Origin: Chondrus crispus
Lineage: Eukaryota; Rhodophyta; Florideophyceae; Gigartinales; Gigartinaceae
Assembly (NCBI RefSeq): GCF_000350225.1
Contig: NW_005178502.1
Span: 1 to 39,459 of the forward strand
Length of the DNA stretch: 39,459 nucleotides
Reading direction: 5' to 3'
A model generated the notes under the pieces. That model was not told where the DNA came from. It did not search any database and saw nothing but the letters and a program-made list of their open reading frames with translations. A program made the position numbers and the translations under genes. Of the stretch, positions 7,985-15,901 are shown piece after piece. Numbering within the stretch: the first letter of the stretch is position 1; the number at the start of each line of letters is the position of its first letter.

Positions 7985-9594
7985 CGAACAGCGCATGACG
8001 CAGAACTCGATCAACTCGACAGTATGCATGCGATAGATTGGCACTCCCCAACGCCCAATATTCCCAAACGCGACATACTGCCTACGACGATGACGTACAG
8101 ATACAAACACAGCTCGGCATCGGCGGACCCAGTACGAAAAGCACGCTGCTCCATACGAGGGGACCTCATGAAACCGACCGTACACTATGACCCGGATAAG
8201 ACAGCCACATACATGGCAGACAGGACGACAATACGAGCACTCTTCGCAATCGCCGCTTCAATCAACATGCACGTCGAGCATTTTGACATTACGGGAGCCT
8301 ACCTACACGAACAATACCAACACCACAAGAAAGTATTTGTGTGGTAACCACCCCGTTTTGATGGCACGTACAAGCACAAAAGCACTCATGGCCAACTGAA
8401 AGGGAACTTCTACGGCACACCGGCAGCAGCGAACATATATAGCACGCAACTCCATAACCACCTCAAAAACATGGATACAAACAGCTACGCTCGGACAAAT
8501 CACTGTTCACAAAAAGGGACAAACACGACATAATCCTCATAGGGATCAGCATGGATGACTTTTTGCCAGTTGCAACAAACCCCACCATGATTGACGCACT
8601 GTACAAGGTACTGCGAGCCAAGTACAAAGTCAAAAGACTCGGACGCCCCGAAAAATACCTCAACTGGACCATACAGTACAGAAAAGAAGGGATCCACATC
8701 TCCCAGCCACAGCACATTGACAGCGTGGTGGTCATGATCGCTCAAACCCAGAGCAACCCCCATCGCACACCATACCTCGACGGTGTCAAAGCAGACCCTC
8801 CCACTAACGAGGAGACCACACGAGAGGACATAGCTGACATATACAGCAGTGCAGTAGGGGAAATCAGGTACATAGCCGACTCTACAAGACCCGACATCGC
8901 CTTCGCGGCGACAACACTAGCGAGAGCGCTAAAAGGACCGACGCAGCGCCACTGGAAACTGCTGCAACGACTGGCACAGTACCTCCACGCGACCCGCACG
9001 GAGGGAATCCTCATGCCAAGAGGAACAAAACAGGGCATCACAATCGACGCGTTCTCGGACGCCGTCTATGCCAACGACGAGACGACGCGAAAATCTGTCA
9101 CGGACTCTATCACGCTGCTCAACGGCTCCCCGGTACAATGGCTCTCGCGACAACAACCGATCGTCGCCAAGAGCACATGCGAGGCGGAATACATAGCAGC
9201 CGCCAAAACCGCCACCCTCACAATCTGGCTCGCCAACGTGATGAAGGAAACGAGCATACCGACCCGCCAACCCGTCCTGCACGTCGACAATACGGCCGCC
9301 GTGCAGATGACCAAAAACACCGGCGCGACGCGCAGAAGAAAATGTATCGATGTACGATACCATTTCCTGCACGAGACAGTCCAAACCGGCAAACTCAAAG
9401 TATCGCGCATTCCCACCACAGAGCAAAAAGCCGATATATTAACGAAACCGCTCAAAAACACGCTGTTCCAAAAACACAAGCACAGCATACAAATCAACCC
9501 ACCCCCGCACCGCCAGGAAGCCCTCGCGTCCGGGGGAGTGTGGTTCCATCCAGAACCGCCAACGACGCTCAGACTTCCTAAAACACAACGCTAA
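7985..9594 (+). pseudogene. Copia-1 reverse transcriptase and RNase H, disrupted
   Basis: It continues in the integrase frame (AHDAELDQLDS, then VEHFDITGAYLHEQ). A TAA lies at 8345-8347, just before PPRFDGT; CAA to TAA is likely. After FYGTPAAANIY a one-base frameshift near 8470 moves reading into the frame that is open to 9594. That frame holds the RT active site SMDDF, RYIADSTRPDIAF, and an RNase H with STCEAEY, VDNTAAV and ADILTKPL. The catalytic core residues are present but the gene cannot give a full protein. Confidence 0.88.
9531..9538 (+). promoter_or_regulatory. Polypurine tract of copia-1
   Basis: CGGGGGAG directly before the 3' LTR start at 9539, the normal place for plus-strand priming. 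Confidence 0.65.
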
Positions 9595-9734
9595 CACAAT
9601 GGTTCCATCCAGAAAAGCAGCCCTCACAGATAAGGTATACAGCCATTTAGGGCTACCACAGCAAACAGAATAAAGTCGCCGTCGCCTCCGCCACCTTCGG
9701 GGGTCGTAGGCATCGGTCTGATCTTGGCATCACA
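9539..9734 (+). repeat. 3' LTR of copia-1
   Basis: 196 bp, TGTGGTTCC...GGCATCACA. It is 59 bp longer than the 5' LTR because the opening motif TGGTTCCATCCAGAA occurs twice (9541 and 9600) and the 5' LTR lacks one copy plus the spacer. The shared part differs at only a few bases. AATAAA at 9669-9674 is a likely poly(A) signal. Flanked by the duplication gtcgg. Confidence 0.9.
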
Positions 9735-9897
9735 GTCGGTGCGCTAAGAGGGACGGCGGCGGAGGCGCCGTCTCTGGGGTAGATACCTGGCGTGCGTGTG
9801 TGCGTGTGACAGATGTACATGGGAATCATGACAGGAATCATGACAGAGAGGCAAAGCGACCATACAGCGACAGAAACCAGACATGGGAATCATGACA
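9735..9897 (-). repeat. 3' LTR of copia-3, interrupted
   Basis: On the minus strand the LTR begins at 9897 with TGTCATGATTCCCATGT, just after the polypurine tract. The same 17 bases recur 64 bp further in (9833-9817), with a partial third copy at 9845-9834. This repeats the duplicated LTR start seen in copia-1 and copia-2. Its far end was displaced by copia-1. Confidence 0.75.
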
Positions 9898-9898
9898 A

Positions 9899-9908
9899 TC
9901 CCCCCGTC
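9899..9908 (-). promoter_or_regulatory. Polypurine tract of copia-3
   Basis: GACGGGGGGA on the minus strand next to the LTR start. Confidence 0.55.
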
Positions 9909-11156
9909 GCTGTGTGGTCGCGGCCTGGATGTGTAGGTGGGGGTGGGGGTGTGACTTTGATTTGCGCCGTGAGGTTGCGGAAGGGGTCGGTCCTGAGCGG
10001 CTTGGTCAGGATGTCGGCGAGCATGTCCGCGCTGGGGACATGGGACATTTTGATGTGTCCTTTCTTGGCGTGGTGCGATAAGTAATGATGACGCAGGTCG
10101 ATTTACTTGCGTCTTTCCGTGGGGCCGGTGTTGTGTACGACCCGGAGGGCGGACTGGTTGTCCATGAAAAAAAGGGTGGGGCTGGGGCTGAGCATGCGCA
10201 TGTCGCCGAGTATCCTGCGAAGCCATGCAGTTTGTTGTACTGCCGCTGTGGCTGCGATATACTCCGCTTCGCAGGTGGATAGGGCGGTTATTTTCTGCTT
10301 GAGGGAACCCCAGCAGGTGGGTGTGCCGTTGTACAGGTGGATGATGACTGAGATCGACTTGCGATCTGTTACGTCTGCGGCATGGTCGGCATCGGAGTAC
10401 GTGGTGAGGAGCGATGCTGATGAAATGGGAGTTGGGCGAGTGTGTTGGGGTGCAGCTTGTGCTGCGCGGCGGGAATAATAACCCGTGGTTGGGCGTGTGT
10501 CGAAGGTAGCGCAGAACGCGCTTCAGGGCATTTCAATGGCGCTTTGTAAGAGCCTTGGAGGCGACCGAGAGACGATTTACAACGAAATACATGTCAGGAT
10601 GGGTCGAGTCTGCGATGTAGCGCAGATCACCAACTATTTTTTGGTACTCTTTGGCCTGCTTGTGCAGGGGTTCGTCCTCGGGGGTGGGGCCGTGCAGTCG
10701 AATTCCGTCTTGGTACGGAGTTGGCTTGCTGTTTGCGACGTGCATCTCGCATTTGCGGAGGATGGTCGCCATCGCAGTGGGCTGGCTGATGTGGCGGTCG
10801 CCGTCGCGTGATTTGTGGACAATTCATCCGAGCAGCGTCTTGGGTTCTCGTAGGCGTTTTATGGTGTACGCCGTTGTGAGTATTTTTGGGAAGTCGTCGA
10901 GGAGCGTGATGGAGGTGGCTGCAACCGTGAAGTCATCCATGCTTATGGCCACGATGGTTGCCGCGTTGCGGGATATTTTGTGGAACAGACATGTGTCGCC
11001 TTCTGAATGGCGAAATCCGTGGCGGTGGAGGAGGTCGAAGACGGCAGTGAGGTACGTGTATCCTGCTTGTGGCGTGCCGTAAAGGTTTTGGAGGAGCTTG
11101 CCTCCTTTTGGTTTTGGGGTGCAGGGCGGTGAAGCGATTTGAGAGATTGTTATTGG
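9909..11156 (-). pseudogene. Copia-3 RT C-terminal part and RNase H
   Basis: RT motifs: LLQNLYGTPQAGYTYL, ISMDDF, and YIADSTHPDMYF. RNase H is nearly complete: TYSDADHAAD (first catalytic Asp), STCEAEYIAA, FMDNQSALRVV and ADILTKPL. Breaks: a TGA in place of the expected tryptophan after KTLLG (about 10824), a likely frameshift near 10440-10480, and TAA at 10103-10105 where related elements have an aromatic or aliphatic codon before ID(L/I)(R/K)HH. The 5' end is cut by copia-2. Decay is modest, so this is not ancient. Confidence 0.85.
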
Positions 11157-11254
11157 TGTCAGACCGCACAGGACAGTCTGTCCCGCAGGGAACAGACTTA
11201 TAACCAACGAGCGGCGACGAGGAAACGAGGAGTCATCGGTCTCCTGTTCACACA
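11157..11254 (+). repeat. 5' LTR of copia-2
   Basis: 98 bp, TGTCAGACCGCACA...TTCACACA, immediately followed by the primer site. It lacks a 42-bp segment that lies between two TCAGACCGCACA copies in the 3' LTR. It includes CTTATAAC, a possible TATA motif. Confidence 0.9.
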
Positions 11255-11267
11255 GGTTATGGGCACC
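11255..11267 (+). promoter_or_regulatory. Primer-binding site of copia-2 (internal tRNA-iMet fragment)
   Basis: GGTTATGGGCACC directly after the LTR. It is not a TGG-type site for a tRNA 3' end. It complements GGTGCCCATAACC, an anticodon stem-loop with CAU, the arrangement known from Drosophila copia, where a cleaved initiator-Met tRNA half primes. Copia-1 has the same 13 bases. Confidence 0.8.
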
Positions 11268-11611
11268 TTCCGCTACCTTGCACAACTCCACCTTCCGCTC
11301 ATCGCCAATCAGCAACACAACTCACAACGACACGAACACACCGATCCCTCCCCCTGCGGAGGAGCCCCAGGCTAAATCCCACTCCCCCTCTTGCATACAT
11401 ACCCCCACAATCTCATCCAACACAGAGCACCAACACGACAAACATCACGACAAATCACCAGACATTGAGAGAACACACGTTTTAGCAATTGGCGAAGGAT
11501 TCCCTGGATTTGTTGAGGATGGCGAAGAAAGGGACACATCACAAAACATACACAACGACAAACATCGCAAGACAAATACAAGACATCAACGCAAACCAAG
11601 ACATATTCACC
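11268..11611 (+). other. Copia-2 untranslated leader
   Basis: No gene seen. C- and A-rich sequence on the plus strand between the primer site and the gag start; an in-frame upstream ATG at 11489 exists, but homology to copia-1 Gag begins only at 11612. Confidence 0.6.
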
Positions 11612-12751
11612 ATGGACAAACGACCTGACATTCCACGCCTAGATCCCACGAATTACGGACCATGGATCGTCGCTACACGAGCGGCAGCACACACTATCAA
11701 CGCCATCGACCACATAACAAGCAACCCAAACCCCCCACAAGACGACACCGACCTTGCAACATTTCAAAGGAACAAAAACTACCTACTCGGCAAGTTAATC
11801 ACGTCAATCCCCCCTCAGATCGGAAACCTGATCCTCACCCCCACTAGCGATCCAACTCCTTACGATCTAATTCAGGCTATCACGTCCCACTTGGAAACGA
11901 CCAACGCCTCAGACCACAAATATCTGAAGCAGCTCGCTGAACAAGCACACTATCTCCCAGATATAACCCTGGAGCAGTACATCTCTGCCCACGAACAAAT
12001 CCGAATGAAAATGATCACCGCACGGTACCCAGAGATTTCAGACCGCAAAACCACCGTCGAATTCCTCATCGACGGGCTGCGCTTCAACCCGTCCACCGCC
12101 ACCATCGGCAGTCATCTCATAGCTCTAGATCCTAAGGACATGAAAGACTTCGTACACAAATTCAACCGTTTGACCATGTACAAGCAACTGACGCAACTTC
12201 GACCGTCACACATGCACGGCGACGCAGAAGGCCAAGATTCAATCATAAATTCAGCACCGGCCCCACAATGGCGCAACCGCACCCCACTCCGGTACCTCCC
12301 CGTCCCAAAAATCCATGCCGCTTCCACATGTCCCTCGGCGTCTCCCATCCCAGACACACGGACATCGAATGCAACCACCCCACCCACCCCCGTCGCCGTA
12401 CATGCCAACTGTCACGATCAAAGCCACACCACACAGCACGTGCCGCTCACAGTCACTTTGACTACGCGAGCCACAACGGAACGGCCATGGACGACACGGC
12501 AAGCGAAGCCCTCGATGACAACTGTACGTACATCCTCGATTCGGGCGCACATCCCTCTCATATCGCAAACCTCTCCACCGTACACCACCCACGGCCGATC
12601 CACCACAACACAAAAACTGCCACTAACCAGATCGTGCAATGCACTCACGCCGGGCAGACGACGATCAAGACGAATAAGGGACACACGCTCAAGGTTCCAG
12701 CCGTGGTATCCCCAGATATCACAAGCAACCTCCTATCCGTCCAATCCATAG
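11612..12751 (+). pseudogene. Copia-2 Gag
   Basis: The start ATG at 11612 sits in a good context (ACCATGG) and aligns with the copia-1 start: IPRLDPTNYGPW versus LPRLDTTNYTFW. Conserved Gag segments continue through LEQYISAHEQIRMKM and TTVEFLIDGL to about 12250. After that the homologous zinc-finger and protease sequence lies in the -1 frame, so the last 160 or so codons of this frame are probably meaningless. A shift near 12265 separates Gag from protease; copia-1 has both in one frame, so I read this as a mutation. Confidence 0.85.
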
Positions 12752-12834
12752 CACAAACCCACGGCAACATCCTCTTCACGCCAAGCGCCTCGTACCTCTT
12801 CAACAAGCACTCCCGAGGAAAATCATCGGCATAG
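12268..12834 (+). pseudogene. Copia-2 nucleocapsid and protease segment
   Basis: A frame in the -1 phase to gag. It has a Cys/His cluster (CRFHMSLG...HTDIEC) in the nucleocapsid position, then the protease site YILDSGAHPSHIA, then the conserved SPDITSNLLSVQSIAQ block that precedes GAG-pre-integrase. It ends at a TAG (12832-12834) with no counterpart in copia-1. Confidence 0.82.
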
Positions 12835-13169
12835 CCCCATGGAACCCCGCCATCAAGGCATATGCATGGACGACAACCCCGCACCTCCAAGCCAGAGGAG
12901 CGCGCACGATCCCCGCCCCGCGACGCAATCCGAAACCCCACACGCCACAGCCAATCCCCCGCCATCCAACCCCAGCCAATCCAACCCACACCACACCACC
13001 CCTCACCACAAGTAGAGCACTACCCCCCATTACCACACAACGGACATCAAATACACCTTTATCCATACGCTCAACGCCAGCACCACACATCCCACCGATC
13101 CCCTGTAAGGCCACGGACCAAATCTTACACCACTGGCACATTCGACTGAACCACGCACCCCTACGTACA
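12835..13169 (+). pseudogene. Copia-2 GAG-pre-integrase segment, degraded and split
   Basis: Mostly proline/histidine-rich spacer with shifted frames. The last bases encode HHWHIRLNHAPLRT, the histidine pair of the integrase zinc finger, and stop at the gypsy-2 insertion. The five bases before the insertion (13165-13169, gtaca) are repeated at 27162-27166. Confidence 0.75.
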
Positions 13170-14062
13170 TGTAGTGCAATGCACCTGTCAGGCAGAGACC
13201 GCGGTCCGATGGTCCAGCAAAAACAACAACAACAACAAAAAGAAGAACTGCCGATGGCGCAGCGCTACGGAGTGTCCGACTCTCCCTTCTCCGTTTAAAC
13301 GAGCTTGCGGCTCGTAGTAGCTCAGATCTCTGGTAGGGGGGGCACAGGGAAATAGCCCGGCCCAGGATCGGTGTGGTAGAGACTTGTGAAGAGAACTGCT
13401 CGACGAGTGTGGGGTAGGGCGTGTACTTAGGTACCCCGGTTCCACTGGGTTGTAAGGCCAATGCTCGTTGAGCTTCTTCGACACCTTGTGACGCGACAAG
13501 GCCTTCGACGGGGGCGTCGCAACGCAGCCCGACGGGATGAAATGAAAGTAGCAGCGCTACGTCAACTGTGCCGCCCGATGGCTCGAAGCACCTACACCGG
13601 TTCGGTCGCAACCGAGGCCGATGGCACCAACACAAGATAAGGGAAAAATAGGTAGGATTAGAGATAGAAAAGGATAGGGAAATAAAGGAAAGAGAAAAGG
13701 GAACCCCCGAGCGATAGAGGATGCCGTAGGCTTAGGCAAAGGGGAGCGTCTTGGTAGAGACTGACTTCGACCAAGGCGACATTCAACTCCTGCAACTCGG
13801 GTTACCTTTACTGACTTGGTGGTCAGAGGGCTAAGGTATATATCGCCCCGCCGGAGCCACTACAGTAGCTCGCGGCGCTAGATCCTAGATCTAATCTAGT
13901 GTCAGCAAAATTAATGCCAACTAATTAACTAAATAAAATAAAATAATTAAAAATTGAAACTGTGCAATTATTCACACGTGTGTCCCCCAACCCGGACTAC
14001 TTTTCATATCCAAATATTTTCCTTTCTTTTCACCCCGCTTTTCAGGTGCGTATTGCACTACA
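13170..14062 (-). repeat. 3' LTR of gypsy-2
   Basis: 893 bp, TGTAGTGCAA...TTGCACTACA on either strand, so its ends form an inverted repeat longer than the usual TG/CA. It is near-identical to 26266-27161, with some base changes and a G-run length difference. A TATATA motif lies at about 13837-13843. Confidence 0.93.
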
Positions 14063-14074
14063 TATCCCCCTTCT
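14063..14074 (-). promoter_or_regulatory. Polypurine tract of gypsy-2
   Basis: AGAAGGGGGATA on the minus strand abuts the 3' LTR, which shows that the long extra region lies inside the element rather than beyond it. Confidence 0.6.
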
Positions 14075-14168
14075 GAGCGTCCTTGCACATCGGCTACACT
14101 CCTTGATCTCCAACTCCTTCTTCTCTTCTCGACCCCTTCCTTCTCGATTCCTGACCGACGGTCTCCGC

Positions 14169-15901
14169 ATGAGCAAGGACAAGACGAATCCCACGTGTCC
14201 TCCACCCCCTGAGCTCGCGGGCGAACATACTGCTCGTCGACGCACCTGTGTCGGCTTCGCGAACAAGTCTCGCGCTTCCGTCGACCTCCCTCCCAGACCC
14301 CGACGTCTCCCTGATTCGGACGTCTCCGACCCGGCCTTTCATCTAGGTTATCATCCCTCTTGGGTAGCCCGCCACTACCCCTCGCTCGAAGAGCTACAGG
14401 ACAAAATCATGCACGAACATCCTTCCTTATTTGCCTCGGCCATGTGGTTCTCCTCCGTGGGTATTCGCGACGTTTCCAAAATCGAACTCCAATTCGCCGA
14501 CGACGCGGGCATGCTTCCCGGTAATCTCCCGGTGCTTGCCATCCGCTCCTTTGACTGGCGAACCCGTACAGCAGTTCTGACTTCCATCCTACGTCATCCT
14601 CCCCCACGGGGCCGCCCCACTCTCTCTCTGCGATTTATGGAGGCCGTATTCGCTCGGCTTGCCATCCCCATTTCCGACACCCTCATACCCTCGTCATACG
14701 GTTGCGACACTTGGCGTTGTCGTACGGAGGGCGAACGCCTCTACTTAGACAATCTCATTGATATCACCTTTGGTGACCCTGCCGCCGAGGCGGATCGCCT
14801 GTGGCGAAACCGACATACTGTCACATCCGGTGCCATCTTCTGGACCGAACCCATTATCCCTTCAAATTTCCGTCATTTAAAACGCGGGGTGTTTTCTTCT
14901 TTCAGAACAGAGTGCGCTTTGAACGGCGTATTCGGTCTGATACGGGGTACTTCATCGGCTACCAAATGGTAGAGGCGCGCGAGATTTCCCGTCAGCATTT
15001 TGCAAGTCGTTACCAGCGCATCCCCTCATGGTGGAGCCAGTACGAGGTGAGTCAAGGCTTTTGGGCTGAAATGGGACCCATACTCACGTACTATGGCAGC
15101 TACCTGCGGGATCCGCAACACGGGTTATGGGTGGTCTTCCTCACAGAGTGGTGCGTCCAAGTAGCTGCGACCCTCTTGTGGGAGACCTATGATTGCTGGC
15201 GCCTATGGCACCTCCCCACGAAGCTGATAGCACAAATGCGTCTATTGGACTTCTCTGTCCCTCTGGGTGGCTCTGATGTCAATCGCGAAATACGCTCCCT
15301 CCTTGATACGATCGAGGGCGTGGATTGGGACTGTGTCGCTCCGCAAAACTCCTCCCGATCCTTCAATCGCCAGCGTCCCTCTTTCTCCCCTGGTCGAAAC
15401 CACCCAGCCGCGGGCGACTTTGTGTGGTTCAACCCCTGGTCCTCCACCCTCTGCTCAGCGTGGGAAGCTCAAACGAGCCGTCGATTCGGAAACCAAACAC
15501 CGGTTCCCGACGTTAACCCCATCGTCACATCTGACCCCCGGGAGCTTCACGTATGCTCCCGTCCTTCCTCTCCAATTCCTCCTCGATCGGCTGTCCCTGA
15601 TTCCCCGCGCGCAGCCCTAGCCTCTCCATCCTCGTCAAAGGCGCCCGCGGCTGTCAAAATTCCCTCGGCAGGCCACACCGAAACATTGTCGGTAAGGAAA
15701 GTGATATCTCCCCCCCCCCCCCCATCTCCAACAATTTCCAAAAATACCCACGACGTCACGAGCGTATACTGTGCCTTGCTCCGTGCTCACGGTGTTGAGG
15801 GAGAGGCTCTGCAAGGAGCCTCGATTGACGACCTGCAAGTTTTGGCTCGCCTCGTGTCATCACTTCCAAAGGGCAAATCCTTTGGCAACCCTCCCGTCTG
15901 A
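14169..15901 (+). CDS. Unrecognised reading frame inside gypsy-2, antisense to its pol
   Basis: Two overlapping long frames: 14169-14972 (MSKDKTNPTC...) and about 14801-15901, in the -1 phase. Read as one they give roughly 580 residues: a disordered basic N-terminus, a tryptophan-rich probably globular part (about residues 55-420, e.g. DSDVSDPAFHLGYHPSWVA, YGSYLRDPQHGLWVVF), a P/S-rich linker encoded partly by a 14-C run (15710-15723), and a helical C-terminus (SVYCALLRAHGVEGEAL). Such lengths without stops are unlikely by chance. I see no retroviral, transposase or membrane motif and do not recognise the family. The start is chosen at the first ATG outside the LTR; the frame is open further up, into the LTR. 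It could be a captured host gene or an element-specific antisense gene. Confidence 0.6.
14876..14882 (+). promoter_or_regulatory. Candidate -1 frameshift heptamer
   Basis: T TTA AAA in exact phase for slippage, within the 172-base overlap of the two frames. After slipping, reading enters the second frame and passes the stop at 14970. I saw no strong stem-loop at the usual spacing downstream. A plain one-base indel, or an 86-base intron ending at the splice-like TTTTCTTCTTTCAG (14892-14905), are alternatives. Confidence 0.35.

Larger units (their letters stand above)
5913..9734 (+). mobile_element. Copia-1 (Ty1/copia), right part
   Basis: The order Gag (C-terminal part), protease, integrase, RT, RNase H, 3' LTR defines Ty1/copia. 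The left part is at 35504-36215. Gypsy-1 inserted in gag with the duplication acgaa; removing it joins 36215 to 5913 or 5918 in frame. The right flank gtcgg (9735-9739) equals the five bases before the 5' LTR (35499-35503). It inserted into the LTR of copia-3. Confidence 0.92.
9735..11156 (-). mobile_element. Copia-3 relic (Ty1/copia)
   Basis: The 3' half of a copia element on the minus strand: part of RT, all of RNase H, the polypurine tract and the start of the 3' LTR. Copia-1 interrupts the LTR at 9735 and copia-2 interrupts pol at 11156. The rest of the LTR should lie just left of 35504. A pol continuation right of 29802 is expected, but I could only see weak traces there. Confidence 0.85.

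Noticed and set aside
9813..10811. Plus-strand frames over copia-3
   Set aside because: They are antisense to a clearly recognisable RNase H and RT on the minus strand.
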